NCBI GenBank assembly: GCA_031771865.1
Contig: JASISA010000026.1
Location: forward strand, 558,001 to 622,000
DNA from: Nothophaeocryptopus gaeumannii
Taxonomy: Eukaryota > Ascomycota > Dothideomycetes > Mycosphaerellales > Mycosphaerellaceae
Direction: 5' to 3'
Length of the DNA stretch: 64,000 nucleotides
The translations under genes were made by a program, and so were the position numbers. Below, piece by piece: positions 8,419 to 20,585 of this stretch; the first letter of the stretch is position 1; the number at the start of each line of letters is the position of its first letter. Below the pieces are notes generated by a model. That model made no database searches and was not told the DNA's origin. It worked only from the letters and a program-made list of their open reading frames with translations.

Positions 8419-10170
8419 ATGTTCCGCGTAGACAAAATCAAAAACCAAGCGCGCCGTCAAGCTTGGTATGGCAACTTCCAGGATGGAGGTGAAACCAAGA
8501 CTTACAACTTCTTCGGGAGAATGAACACGCGACCGAAGTATGACAACAACCAATTGCGACACGTACAGAGCGAACCCGGTCTGTCGCCGACCGACAACCC
8601 AAACATCGACGAGAAGTTCAACGGCGACCGGCCTCATCATGCGGGTACCTTCCCACAAGGGCCAGAGACCGACTCAATAGGTCAACAAGAACGCGGCGTC
8701 GGCTCGTTCGAAAAGAGCAGCGAGGGCACATCAAAGGCGGACTCAAAGGGACAGAGCTCGAATCCCGAACAAACGAGATCGCTCGAAGAGATACCCACGC
8801 AATCGAATGTCGACCAAGGCAAGCCCAGAAAGCGAAGAAGAGCGTTAGCGATATTCGGCATTGGGAAGAATAAGAAGGAGGACGATGTCGAGCGACAAGA
8901 TACCGAGAAGTCGAAGAAGCAGCGACCGAAGTTGACCTTCATGAGCCAGTTCAAGGCCGTCATGTTCTCCTGGATCAACATTCTGCTGATCTGCGTTCCA
9001 GTCGGCATCGCGCTTGAATACTCTGGAGTCAACAAAGTCGTCGTCTTCGTCGTCAACTTCATCGCCATCATTCCGTTGGCTGCTGTTCTATCATACTCGA
9101 CCGAGGAGCTGGCCATGTACATTGGAGAAGTTTTGGGTGGTCTACTAAACGCCACGTTCGGAAACGCTGTCGAACTGATCGTCTCGATTATTGCCCTCAT
9201 GCAAAAGAAGGTCCTGATCGTGCAGACATCACTTATTGGCAGTATGTTGTCCAACTTGCTTCTGGTCTTGGGAATGTGCTTCTTCTTCGGAGGTATCAAC
9301 CGGACCGAACAACATTTCAACATTACCGTCGCGCAAACAGCATCGTCCCTCCTGGCCCTCGCTATTGGATCGCTCATCATCCCCACCGCCTTCCAAATCT
9401 TCGCCGATGTCGACACTGGCGTCACGCCTACTTCTCGTGGCACATCAGTGCTCCTTCTGATCACCTACGCTTGCTACCTCTTCTTTCAACTCCGTACCCA
9501 CGTGGACATGTACAACGAGCCTAGTCAAAAGACACCCAAGCGCTCCACGGGAAAGAAGGACCCTGGAGACGCTCTGAAGGGAATTGCCATGATTGGTGCG
9601 GCGAGTGGCGCAGCTACCGCTGGTGGCAAGATCAACCAGGAAAACCTCGTCCAAAGCCCCGACGATGATGACGAAGAGACGCCCAACCTGACCCGCCTTG
9701 GCGCCATCATCACACTTGCGGTCTCGACAGTCTTCATTGCCCTCTGCGCCGAATACATGGTTTCCTCCATCAACGAAGTCGCCCAATCCGTCTCGCAAGA
9801 GTTCATCGGTCTGATCCTCCTCCCCATCGTCGGAAACGCCGCCGAGCATGCCACGGCCGTTACTGTCGCTATCAAGGACAAGATGGATCTGGCGATCGGT
9901 GTCGCCGTTGGTTCATCACTCCAAATCGCACTTTTGGTCTTGCCGATTATGGTCATGCTGAACTGGTGGGGACTCGGTAGCCCGGCGATCATGAACTTGG
10001 ACTTTGACGGCTTCCTGGTTGTGGTGCTTGTGTTGAGTATCTGGCTGGTGAATTATTTGATCAATGATGGAAAGAGTCATTGGTTGGAGGGTGTGCTGTT
10101 GATGATTACTTATTTGATTATTGCGATCAGTGCCTGGTTCTATCCGGCAAAGGGGGATGTTGCTGGGTGA
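8419..10170 (+). CDS. VCX1: Vacuolar Ca2+/H+ exchanger, CAX family
   Basis: Intronless frame of 583 residues. CAX exchangers move cytosolic Ca2+ into the vacuole using the proton gradient. The two inverted alpha repeats of the family are clear: GNAVE at about 248-252 and GNAAE at about 472-476, each followed by a hydrophobic helix with the Ser-rich SLIGSMLSN or VGSSLQIA segment. About eleven membrane helices can be counted from residue 180 on, with a charged loop containing a DDDDEE run near 415-420 between the halves. The first 175 residues are hydrophilic, charged and variable, and longer than in yeast Vcx1. The annotated ATG lies inside a possible 3' splice site (CGTAG at about 8429-8433), so the true N-terminus may come from an upstream exon. 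The membrane core is certain, the start is not. Confidence 0.9.
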   Translation: MFRVDKIKNQARRQAWYGNFQDGGETKTYNFFGRMNTRPKYDNNQLRHVQSEPGLSPTDNPNIDEKFNGDRPHHAGTFPQGPETDSIGQQERGVGSFEKSSEGTSKADSKGQSSNPEQTRSLEEIPTQSNVDQGKPRKRRRALAIFGIGKNKKEDDVERQDTEKSKKQRPKLTFMSQFKAVMFSWINILLICVPVGIALEYSGVNKVVVFVVNFIAIIPLAAVLSYSTEELAMYIGEVLGGLLNATFGNAVELIVSIIALMQKKVLIVQTSLIGSMLSNLLLVLGMCFFFGGINRTEQHFNITVAQTASSLLALAIGSLIIPTAFQIFADVDTGVTPTSRGTSVLLLITYACYLFFQLRTHVDMYNEPSQKTPKRSTGKKDPGDALKGIAMIGAASGAATAGGKINQENLVQSPDDDDEETPNLTRLGAIITLAVSTVFIALCAEYMVSSINEVAQSVSQEFIGLILLPIVGNAAEHATAVTVAIKDKMDLAIGVAVGSSLQIALLVLPIMVMLNWWGLGSPAIMNLDFDGFLVVVLVLSIWLVNYLINDGKSHWLEGVLLMITYLIIAISAWFYPAKGDVAG

Positions 10171-12436
10171 GACTTGCAGAAGCATTGGAACAGTCTAGGA
10201 AAGAGTTTCTTGTATGTTGTCCGCTGTATACCAATTTGAGAAGTTCGAAGAGCGCGCTTTTCCTCATTTCTTTTGCTTTTCACTTATTGAGAATCTTGAG
10301 AATCATCAGGTGAGTTGGTGTAGGTAGAGCAATAACGAGTTATTTTTGCTGATTCTGTACAACATTCAGGATCTCAGTCCTCAGTCCGGATCTGATCATT
10401 TCGCAACTCGTGTGAGTTTCCAAAAACCCCCTTACATTTCAACCACACTGACAAACGCTAGACGAGAATCTGAAAAGTTACGACATGTTGGTTTGCCATT
10501 AATGTCTTCTTACGGAGTTTGATAACAATGGGTTTTGAGGAAGCAACATCAATGCGTGCACGCGTCATATCGTGCAACAACGCCTCATGTAATCGGTGTT
10601 GCAATCTGCTTCTTTCCAAACAGATAGCAAGAAGATGGAATGGAATGGAATGAAGAGTCGGAACCGTCGCTGGAGAAGATGGCCTGGGAAAGGGTCGACA
10701 TCCAAGTCCTTGAATAAGTCAGCTACGATGGCGGGATACGACCTAGGGAGAGAAGTTCTAATGGAATACCGAGATTATGGCTCGCACACTATCCAAAGAC
10801 GGAAACGGGAACCTGGTGTTGAAAACTAGTATACTGTTTTGAATATGCCGCTAGAGGAGAGGAGATGCCGAGCAGAGCAGAGCTAGTCAGGATTCGAGTG
10901 GAATACAATATATTGCTGATCAGCCACTCACTCTTCACACTGAAGTCTTTTGCGTTCAGGAGGCCGTGGTGTCCGTTATGCTGCATCCGCACGTTTAGTA
11001 AGGAACATTCATCGATGAGGTCTGCTCTTCGAGCGCACTGGCCATAGCAGTTTCCAACGTGGGATATGTGCGGGAACTCATGCCAGTCGAGAGGATCGCA
11101 GCTGCAGAAGGGTCCCAGATTCTGGAGCGATGATATCAAATCACTGTCAAACGGGTGAGGGTTTGTGGCTACAGTATTATAACGCGTCGTTGAGCCGGGG
11201 ATGTTGGTCGAAGAGCTTAGTGAATCAGAAAGGCGTTGTTCCTTGTATCCTCTTTAAACACATTGCTTCGGGAATTCATTTCATATACTACTCCAGAGTG
11301 CCGAGCAGCGCTCGCTTTCAAACACGCCGTGAAACAGAGGGGTTCAATTTTTCGAGTCTCCAACAAGTGATTTTCATAGCTCATTGACGGACGTCATGAA
11401 TGAAGTTTCGTCCTGACCGTCCTCTGCCTTGCTAGCAGACACCTATCACGGTCACGACGTTCCTCCATTTCGATGGCACCATCATCGACGACGTCCATTT
11501 TAGAAGCCTCTCAGGCGACGACTCCATGAAGTTCTGGTTGAGCTCCTAGGGTCTCTCGAGACCGCCGCCTGGGAATATGGTATGCGGTGCCATGGACTGG
11601 ACAGGCTGCCGGGACAAGAAAGATATCTGATGAGGCTGCTGAAGGTGGGCCAATGCGGAGCCTGCCGTGAATGTGACTGGCGTAGTGTCCGAAGCAGGAA
11701 CCCGGCCGGCAAAGGTTTCGACGGCTTTGTTTAGAAACTTAGGGGAAGAGAAAAGCATTGTTTTGTGAGCTTTGTTGGCTTAAGCGGTCCAGTGACAGCT
11801 ACTCGTGATCCTTGTAGCCACTGATTTGGACGACGCAAGTTGAGAGGCTCACAGTTGCAGTGTTTCAGAACGATGGCGTTCAGAGCGAGATTGGCAAATC
11901 GCTGCCAAGCGGTGAGTATTCCGGGCCGTACTAACGCGTTCTGACGTGCCGAGAAGTCCAGTGAAGGAGACATACATTGTCTTTTATGAGCCTCTATGGC
12001 TTTGACGGGTCGATGGTTGCTCTCTGAGGTCGTAGACCGTTCTCCGATGCTTGACTCGACTTGAGAAGCGCCAGACGTGCTTTCGATCGCTTCGTCGGTG
12101 CGTTGTCAAGGGAGAAGATAGCCTTTGTGCTCGATCTACTCCTGTGAATGAAGGACATGGCTCTTCAATCAAGCGTTTACTCGTCGGAGGCAGCGAATTT
12201 CTCGCAGCTCGTCGCTCGTCGCTCTCGAGGTTCTCATTGGTTCTGAAAGTACTGTCTGTGAGCTTGGTAGCTCTGTCAGCACAATCAGCGGAAGAGAAAG
12301 GCTCAATTCTTCCAAACATCATTCCCAAAACTCCTTGAAAAGCACTATTTTCCCTATTTTACAATATTCCCAAGCCGCTGAATCCGCTCCTAATATCATA
12401 CAAACCATCCATCCATCCCGTCGGGACACCTCCCAT
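10171..12436. other. Intergenic region with two splice-like introns near 10.3-10.5 kb
   Basis: No protein-coding gene is supported. Two well-formed introns can be read on the plus strand: 10310-10369 (GTGAGT, CTGAT branch, ends CATTCAG) and 10412-10461 (GTGAGT, CTGAC branch, ends GCTAG). They flank a 42-nt exon. They may belong to the 3' UTR of the exchanger transcript or to a separate non-coding RNA. From 10.6 to 12.4 kb I see nothing recognisable. Confidence 0.4.
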
Positions 12437-15400
12437 TTAGAGGTCATTCTGCAACTCCTCGTTGTCGTCGCTGTCCCCAGTCTCCGGGAAGAGGTTACGC
12501 TCGTCTTCCTCATCAACCGGCTCAGCGAACACAAATCCCTTGGAACCCTCCTTAACCTCAATGCTTGGGATGCCATTCTTGTCGTAGACCACTTTGCCGA
12601 ACATCTTCAACATGTCGTCGACGGAAAGCTTCTCCTTGAGCTTGGGGTTCTCCATGACCTCCTATAGGAAGTGGTTAGCAGGGTGCCTCAACCAGAGACG
12701 GTGATGGTGATGGGGAACTTACGTCGATCTCCTCTTCCTTGCGCTCCTTCATGGTCATCATGGCGCTGTCGATGCTGTTCTCGATTACGAGGCGGGTGAG
12801 ACGGGTCTCTTTCATTTGTCCAATACGAAAAACGCGGCAGAAAGCCTGCTGCTCGACGGCAGAGTTCCACCATGGGTCGATGAGAAGCACGCTGGGTCAT
12901 GGTCAGAGAATGCGGCCTCAATGAGAAATGGTTGTTTTGATCATACCGGGTTGCCATAGTGAGGTTCAGACCGAGACCACCACACTTGAGAGAGGCGAGA
13001 AGGAGGTGGTCGCCGTCATTCTTGGCAAACTCCTTGATCGACTTGTCGCGAGAGTCGTGAGACAAGTCGCCGGTGTAAAGCTGGTAGCCCCAGCTCTCCG
13101 TCTTGCAGATCTTCGCCATAATCCGAATGACGGGGATAAACTGTGAATAGCTGCGGAAGAAAATCAGTGAATTCACTCCAAATGGTCCGCTCGAGAAGGG
13201 TCGGGAACTTACACGATGATCTTCGCCGATGGGTCCTCGTGCAGCCAGTTAAGGATCTGGGCCTTGGCAGCAATGGTCTTGGTAGATGGGAGGACTTCGC
13301 CGTCGAGATTGAGCCAATCAGCCATGCCATCGTCTTTCTTCTTCTTCATCTTTCTACCCTTGACTGGGTTGACGTCCGATCCAGCGGCGGTGCTCTCCTC
13401 GATGCTGGTAGGATCCACGCTGCAGGGCTCGACTGAGGTATACGCAACACCGCACTCCCGACAGAGAGCTGAGTCACGGCCGTGTCGGGCGGCGTTGTGC
13501 TGGAGCTCGTGAATACATGCCAGGCAGTAGATGTGGTAACAAGAAGTGACATGGGGATTGTCAGGCTGATGGCGACAAGCTGTGCACACGGAGCGGTCGA
13601 TGATTTCATTGAATCGGTCGCTCTTGGCGAGCACATTGAGGTATCTCCCGAAGTTGTAAGAGACACCGTGGCTGCCTCCTGCCTGCTGCTCCATGTGCTC
13701 GGCGAATGCCATGGCGTTGATGGGCGCCGTCTCCGTGACTGGGATGACACGACCAACGCCACCAGCGCCAGCTTCGACGTTCTCATCTGCGACGCTGTTC
13801 TGAAGGACATGGCGTAGCTGAACGAGGACCGCAGTGCCCTCATCTGAGGTCGCGGTGTGCTCAGCGAGCGCGCTTAGCTTCTCGAAGTCTCCACGGGTCA
13901 GAAGGTCCATGATGGTGCCCTGGATGAGGAAGATGTGGTCGCAGATCTGGCGAAGCCGCAGGAGCATGCAGAAGATGTGGGAGTACTGGGTAGCGACACC
14001 GCCTGCTGATTTCGAGATTGCATTGATGCGGGCGACGAATCGTGCCTTGACGATCTCGTAGATCTGCCGCTCGGTTTCATTGAAAGAGAGACGGACGACT
14101 TGTTGACGTGGAGGAGGCAGGTCGAGCAGACGAGCACCGAACAAGGTGTCGACGTGAGTGCGACGAATCATGATCTTACGAAGGAAGACGGCGAGCTTTC
14201 CAGTACCCTCTGGGTCGTCAGGACTGCAGAAGTTCTCCTTGAAGATCTTGAAGGAGCCGCAATGTGGCTCACGAAGGAACTTGAAGTATGGGTAGAACTC
14301 CGAGAGGCGGTTCATGATTGGGGTGCCGGTGATAGCCCAGTGATGCTGCGCCATGACAGCTCGACAAGCCAAGCTAGTGTGTCCCCTGTGGTTCTGTAAA
14401 TTGTCAGCATTTGATCGAATTCTCTCAAAGTGTGAAGCTTACCTTGATTGCTTGGGCTTCGTCGAGGATGACACGGAAGAACTTGATCTCGTGGAAGACG
14501 CCGCGCTCTTCCTCGAAATGGGCCTTCCACCAAGCGTCCTTCTGGGCGGCAGTAGTGTACTCAGAGGGCACAACGGCCTTCGGATACGACTTGGCAACTT
14601 CATGATAGGTCGTCAGACAAATATCCGCCCCAGTAATGCCTTCGATGATGCGGTTGCGGTCGTCGCTGATTCTGTGACCTCCGCGGTGTTGCACCACGCG
14701 GCTGATGCCATGCTTTCTATTCTCGCGGTCGTTCTCGCAGTGCTTGATGATCTCGGAGTCCCACTGAGCGCAGAGGGCCGGGCTGGCAACGATAAGGGTG
14801 GTCCTGTGCGGGGAGTCGGCCTTGGGCTTGCCGTTGATCACGTTTGCAAGCATCATGACGGTCTTCCCAAGTCCCATCTCGTCAGCTAGGATGCCGCCGC
14901 GAGGCTCATTGGCGTCGTTCTCGCGCTTGCGCATGAAAGCAGTACCCAGGACTTGATAATGCTTGAGAGTCGACTTCATGCCTTTGACTACCCAGTTGCT
15001 GCCTTCAGCCGGGTAGCAAGCACCTGTGCCATTGAAGGCTTTGCTGGCCTCTTCCAAGAACTTCTTATCTGCGGAAGCTGTCTTACGGTTCTCGTGTGGA
15101 ACGCTAGCGATCAGCTCTTTCAGAGCTTCGCCCTTGCGTCGCTTGGTGAATGCTGGCTGATTGGGCAGGTCTGCATTGCGCTCGGCGTCCTTGAAGACGT
15201 TGGACCCGTAAAGGCTGGCCATATTCATGTGCGTACCGATATTGCGCTTTGTCTTCTTACCAGCATCCATCTTTCCAGCCTTTCGGCTTCGCTTGGCTTT
15301 GGCCCGAGCGTCTAGCCTGCCCAAAACTATATCGACATCTTCCTCGTCGTTGCCACGCGCTCTGCGTTTGATAGCGCCTCCCGCCTTCCCACGGGCTCGC

Positions 15401-16380
15401 TTCTTTCGAGAAGGACGCATCAGTGTGCTGATGCTTGCGTCTTCGTCTTCGTCGCTGTCGATCTCAACCAGAGGGGCCTTGCGCTTGCGAGAACGCGTCT
15501 TTTGGGGCGGCATAGTGCTCCCATCCTCATCGCTAGAGTATAAAGCGCTGAAGGACTCTTGAATAGGCTGGTGGGCTTCGGAGACGAAGAGGTTGCTGCT
15601 TTCTTCGTCTGGCTCAGGCGAGGGTGTGCGATCAGCGGTAGCATCGGCCTGCTTCTTGCGCTGTCTAGCACGCTCCTGTGCCTCGATTTTCATCCAGTCG
15701 ATCTCTTCAGTGATATCGAGAGTACCAGCACGCTTCTTGCGCTCGTAATCTGCCTGCTTAGCCTTGAAAGCGGCTGTCTCGGCGTCGTCTCCGTTGTGAA
15801 CAGTAGGTGGCGGCATGATGACTTCCGGCTCAGCGCTATCATGGCGATCCATGGCCGGGGAGAGCGCATCTTGAAGGTCATTGTGATCGCGAAAACGCTG
15901 GACCAGCTTCTGCTGCAGTTCTAGAGCAGCTCGCTTGCCGTCTCGCTTGTTAGAGCGCAGGATGGAAGTACCGAAGTTCGGCTGGGGGGGCTCTGTGGGC
16001 TCCTCAATCGGCGGAGCAGCTTCGGTAGTCTCGAGTGGCGTGGACCCTTCTGCGGATTCCGGAGCAGCCACGATTGGCACGGTCGGCGTCTCAACGGGCC
16101 CAGCGACTTCTGAAGCATCTGAATCTGCCGCCGGCGGCTCAGTCGACTCATCGACAGGCAGAGAGTCGTCCAAATCCTCGATATCTTGGAGCTCCATATC
16201 GAGGTCAAATTCCATGCCAAATGGAGTCATCTGATTGGCTGCGTCGCCCGTCGTCGCGGATGTGTCGCCTGTCGGCGCATTGTCGTTGGTGCCGCCCATG
16301 GTGAGGTCGTCTTCGTCCTTGATATGAGTCCCCGCCGGCGGTGGGTCGGCTGGAGGCGGCTCAGGGGTACCTCCGTCCAT
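12437..16380 (-). CDS. SNF2-family ATPase with RING finger, Rad5/Rad16-like
   Basis: Five exons on the minus strand: 16380-14443, 14393-13213, 13150-12947, 12891-12723 and 12661-12437. Every junction is GT-AG with consistent phase, and the sum is 1,238 residues. Introns are 49-62 nt. Residues 1-440 are disordered, acidic and Pro/Ser-rich, with Arg/Lys-rich likely nuclear signals. The helicase core follows: ADEMGLGKT (Walker A) near residue 500, LDEAQAIK (DEAQ box) near 640, a C3HC4 RING from CTACRH to CRECG at about 914-960, then the C-terminal helicase half with YSQF, GLGLNLT and the motif VI block HRIGQ-like FRIGQMKETR. A RING placed inside the SNF2 core is typical of Rad5, Rad16, Uls1 and HLTF, which act in chromatin repair and ubiquitin or SUMO signalling. 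Which of these is the orthologue cannot be decided here. The start at 16380 is the first true ATG of the frame. Confidence 0.88.
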
Positions 16381-17095
16381 GGTTGGTAGTGGTATGGAGT
16401 TGAGATATGGAGGTGGTATCAACGGCTAGTAATAGTGAGATCGCGGGCTATCAGATACACCGCCGCGGTGTGATATGCTGATGGTGTGTGCTTCAAGTGG
16501 TGGATGGGATGGATGGGTGAGTGGCTTGAAGAGGGTGCTTGAGGGTGTTGGAGTGGATGCAGTAGATTAGGTTGTCCGACAGCAGCGGTGGCAGTTTCAT
16601 GCGTTCTGTGGTGGCCTGTGCATATGCGATATCACATGCACCGCTGGAAGCGAATGAACGGCATATGGTATCTTGAATGTGAAGCCTGAAGTGATGCCCT
16701 AGATGTGACGCTCATATGGAACATCCTGAAAATTACCACCGGTTGTGCTTGTGTACGCGTAGTCGAAGGTCGAAGTCGGAGCTTGGGGATGTGAATCGAG
16801 GTTGTGCAAACACACCTGTCGCCCCAAGGCAGCATATGAGGTGATGTGATGTTCCCTTGCGTGAAATTTCTCGTGTGGAAAAATCAGAAGAATGAGACTG
16901 CTTGCGTATGCGCTTGCATAGTTCGTAAGCCATTGTCGGAGAAACGCCCATGTACGAATAGGAGATGTGGAAACTCGCCCGCAGAATTATGCGGCATCTG
17001 CAGCGCGTGATCTCCCAGCTTGAAGGCCAAAGAGAAATTCTTGCCCGGTTGTTCCCATTGAGGTAACATGGCAGGGTTCGAAGTGTAGCAGATTA
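16381..17095. other. Intergenic, upstream of the SNF2 gene
   Basis: No supported gene. It should hold the SNF2 gene promoter on its left side. Scattered short minus-strand frames show no motifs. Confidence 0.4.
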
Positions 17096-17965
17096 TCATC
17101 TCCATGATAACTTCCAATATTGGCCAAGTTTTGGGACATACAGCTGGATCCGCCAGGTAACAACCCGTGCTCGTCCCAATATGAAGCCAAGTGCGGCATT
17201 CTTGCTCAAGCGCTCATTTTCAGCAAAGGAGACAAACATGGCCGCTGCCGTATCTGCAGGCAAGGTCAGTGAAGACTCGCTGGAGAGCAGGCTCAAGTGA
17301 ACGAGGAGACGGTGGCTTACCTGCGGAGAGGGAGATACGCCTGCGACGAAGGACCGCATGCATCTCGAGGCCACTCGCAGAATACGCGATAGCCGCAGCT
17401 CTCAAAGTTGTGCATGGGTATATTGCTGGACCTGTACAGTATAGAAAGTCATTATCGGAAACCTCGTGAAAGTAAATGAGGATAGATGGGCTCACCTGAG
17501 AGACTCGGGAGAAAATGTACTGGTTGGAGAAGATGAACCGGTTCACCTACAATTCACAGTCTCATTAAATTGAAGGCCCTGTTGAGATCCATGGCATTCG
17601 CAGCTTCCAAATGGTACATGGGCGCTATTTCAGAGACATCTGCTCCAGAGAGCGCATGAGGGAGAGTATGCCACGGTGACCCAGAATGAGGAAAGTCACC
17701 TACGATGATACGTCCCATTGGCGTAGCTCCTCACGACTTTCATGACTTCCATAGCTGACAAATTCGAACGCAGTTCAAGCCCGGAGCTGTTCCAGTTAGA
17801 GAGTCGATATCGCAGAGCATGCCCGAGCACATGAGAATTTGGGAGCTTGCTTGCAATTTTGAGTAACGTCAGCTGCCAAACGTTCTCTCGATATCTGACA
17901 GTCGCTGTAACGGGCGCTGTAGACGAGGTTGTTTCTGCGATATCCAAGGCCAGAGGAATTTGCAT
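17096..17965 (-). CDS. Possible four-exon gene of unknown function
   Basis: Weak model. Four minus-strand segments can be joined in one frame with canonical GT-AG ends: 17965-17704, 17546-17496, 17431-17321 and 17253-17096, total 193 residues. Three junctions keep phase and two introns are 64 and 67 nt, but the first is 157 nt and contains another open stretch, so the model may be wrong there. The product has no signal peptide and no domain I recognise. It could also be an antisense artefact or a decayed gene. Confidence 0.28.
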
Positions 17966-18383
17966 GCCAGGCCAATGAGCTTTCAAGTCGGGAAAAAGCC
18001 TTTGCGTCGCTAGGCCTTATTGCGCGCTAAGTCTTCGCGCAATGAATAGCATTCGTATCTTCTGAGGTCGTACACAGCACCGCTCATGTAGCTCTGCGAT
18101 TTAGGAAGTCGCGCACGGGTCTTTCGCATGTTGGAAGGTCTGCGATGATAGATTGCGCCGGGCTCAAGGCTCTCGTACAATCTACAGTAGTCACAGCTCC
18201 CAATGTGAACACGGGCCGATTGAAACCGTCCAATCGGCGTCGTGCGGCGTGTCGAGCAGATGTGCTTTCATATACAGAGAAGCAGATCAGCAGAGGCGGC
18301 TGTGAGATCTCGCGGCAATTGTCTTCTTGTGGAAGCCGTAGCTTGTGAGGATATACTCTTGAATCATGTAGATCTCCTGTCTT
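17966..18383. other. Intergenic spacer
   Basis: Nothing recognisable is seen between the uncertain model to the left and the 3' end of the uS12m gene. Confidence 0.4.
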
Positions 18384-19007
18384 CTACGCCGTCTTGGGCT
18401 TCTTCGTACCGTACTTCGATCGGCTCGTGACTCTATTTCCGACACCACCCTACATCATCAGTTAGCATCTCTCCTGTCAGCAATGTCGCGTATACCATAC
18501 CAAATCAAAAGCCCCTCTCACAAGATGATACTTAACACCAGGACAATCCTGACTTCTCCCTCCCCTCACGAGCACAACCGAATGCTGCTGGATATTGTGA
18601 CCTATCCTCCTGGTCAGCCCACACCTCCCCCGATGTCCCCTCCATCTTCTTTCTCACTCACCTTCCCCCGGAATATAAGCCGTAATAACATTCCCACTAG
18701 ACAACCTAACCCTCGCAACCTTCCTCTCCCCCGAATTGGGTTTCTTCGGCTTCGTAGTTCCCACCCTCAAACAAACCCCCTTCATCTCTGGATTATTGTG
18801 CCGCGCAAGCTGAGGAGATGTGGGTTTTCGAGCGCGTTGTTCTTTTCGGCAGCCGCGGAGTACTTGGTTGTAGGTTGCGGGACGCGGGAGGGTGGTGGCG
18901 AAGGAGCGCGCTGAGGATTGGCGTAAAGGGTGGGAGGGCGGTGTGAGGAGGATGGAGCGCGTTGGTGGAGGGAGGCGCAGGAGGGCGCGGAAAATCGAGG
19001 GTGACAT
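18384..19007 (-). CDS. MRPS12: Mitochondrial small ribosomal subunit protein uS12m
   Basis: Three exons, 19007-18662, 18601-18501 and 18449-18384, with GT-AG introns of 60 and 51 nt, give 170 residues. Exon 1 begins with an Arg/Ser/Pro-rich presequence of about 45 residues lacking acids, a mitochondrial targeting signal. The mature part starts TYNQVLRGCRKEQR and contains the uS12 hallmarks KKPNSGERKVARVRL, the HNIQQHSVVLVRGGR block, the PGVKYHLVRGA loop at the decoding centre, and the basic end SRSKYGTKKPK. These match bacterial S12 throughout. The two short 3' exons are easily missed. Confidence 0.95.
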
Positions 19008-19363
19008 AGGGATGGTTGGGAAAGTGTGATGTCAATTGCGAGGTGTTCGCGATTGAAGATTGGAGTTGGGGTCTCGCGATTGAGCTCAGGTTCTCTGCCA
19101 AGATTTGTGCCTCAGGTTTCGAAAACTCCATTGACTACACCACGATCAGATCTTCCGGTGACAAGAACCTGTAGAAGCAACGTGATAGTCAGAACCGCAT
19201 GGGATGGAGATCATGATATAAATCCTGCAAGAAAGCTTTAGAAGTCAATGACCATAACGCCGTTGTTGAATTGTGAGATGCTCTGCATCTACCCATCTAT
19301 CTGTAGCCGTCTATCGCTTGCCAGATCTCGCATATCCCACCCATAAGCCTCTCCAAAGGGTTC

Positions 19364-20363
19364 CTATTTCGGCGCACCATTCGCCTTCACACCAGCATCG
19401 CCCGCCTTGTACTGCTCAGACCCCTCGTGAGCAGCTTCGTGGACAGTCTTCTTGCCCTCGACAATCTGCTTGACGACCTTCAGAATGTCGGTCCAGTCCT
19501 CGAAGACAGTAAATGGCACGTTCTCCTTGGCACAATACTGGATCAGATCGTGACCCTTCTTGGCGAAGAGAAGATCCGTCTCGCGAGCAGCAGACAGATC
19601 GGAGACACCGTCGCCAGCGTAGAAGAGTGTCGGTCGCTTGTCTGCTGGGAGGTTGGCGTATGGTCTGATGGAAAGAGACTTGTCGTGTCCAAAGCCACTA
19701 GAAACCACGATTCAGCCTCGAACGATCTTTCGCAATTTGATGATCTCGTCTTACCTGTCATCGTGGTACTTGATTTGCCATCCGCCCTCTTGGTCGATCG
19801 ACTTGCCTGGCCTCGCCTCAACGTGGTTCGAGATGATGTCCAGCTTGTCATGATCTGGCCCAATGAGGTTCTTCAGGATAGCTCGGATGATAGGCGTCAT
19901 GCCCGAAGAGACAACAACTGTGGGTATATTGTTGGCGAGTGACCATTCGAAGTACTCCTTAAAGCCAGGGTCCAGCTTGATGTTCTCGACCAAGTAGTCG
20001 ATGCACTCATTGTACGGCTTGGTGACTGAATCCATCATCTTGCGAAAAGAGTCACTACACGACATCAGTTTCATGAACTCCAGACCGCATCGGCACACGA
20101 AGTCTTCTGCTTCTCACCGAAAAGTGTCCTTTCCTTCGAGAACATCTCGGTTTCCCTTCTTTCGCTTCTCGGTACCAAACCCGATATTGTCTGTCTATGT
20201 TGTCGGTCAAATATGCTCAATCGTGACTGAACGATATCGTATCGCCTACCATGAAATCGTTGCTATCCTTCAACGTGATCGTGCCGTCGAAATCGGTGAA
20301 GAAGATGAACTTCGGTTCTTGGAAAGGAAAGCTCATCGCCTTCAGATCCTCGGTGTTGCTCAT
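19364..20363 (-). CDS. HAD-superfamily phosphatase, MtnX/phosphoserine phosphatase-like
   Basis: Four exons, 20363-20250, 20194-20118, 20054-19755 and 19697-19364, with introns of 55, 63 and 57 nt, give 274 residues. HAD motif I is TDFDGTIT near residues 23-30, with the nucleophile Asp first. Motif II is VVVSSG, and motif III/IV is YAGDGVSDLSAA with two acids binding Mg2+. A short helical cap lies between motifs I and II. The arrangement matches the family containing 2,3-diketo-5-methylthio-1-phosphopentane phosphatase (methionine salvage) and phosphoserine phosphatase. The exact substrate cannot be read from sequence. No targeting signal is seen, so it is probably cytosolic. Divergent from She9 with 222 bp between the two ATGs. 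Confidence 0.85.
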
Positions 20364-20585
20364 CTTGACGGTACTGTTCCGAAAGTGCCGTGAGGTAGGA
20401 CTGATATGTACAAACGAATATCGATGTCTGATCTGATGTTCCTGCGCTCCCTCTCATTCAACAACTTTTTAGAGTTTCATCTGCCGACCCTGTGACGCGC
20501 TTCGTGCATGCGCTCGGGCCTGCATCTCTTGCCGTTGGCGATCCTTGCATTTGGATCTCGACCTCGACACTCCAGGCCGTGAGTG
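20364..20585. promoter_or_regulatory. Shared divergent promoter, HAD phosphatase / She9
   Basis: The two start codons are only 222 bp apart and point away from each other, so both promoters and both 5' leaders must fit here. No TATA box or known factor site stands out. Inferred from layout only. Confidence 0.4.

Noticed and set aside
8682..9464. 260-codon minus-strand frame inside the Ca2+/H+ exchanger
   Set aside because: It lies fully within a conserved transporter gene and shows no motif of its own.
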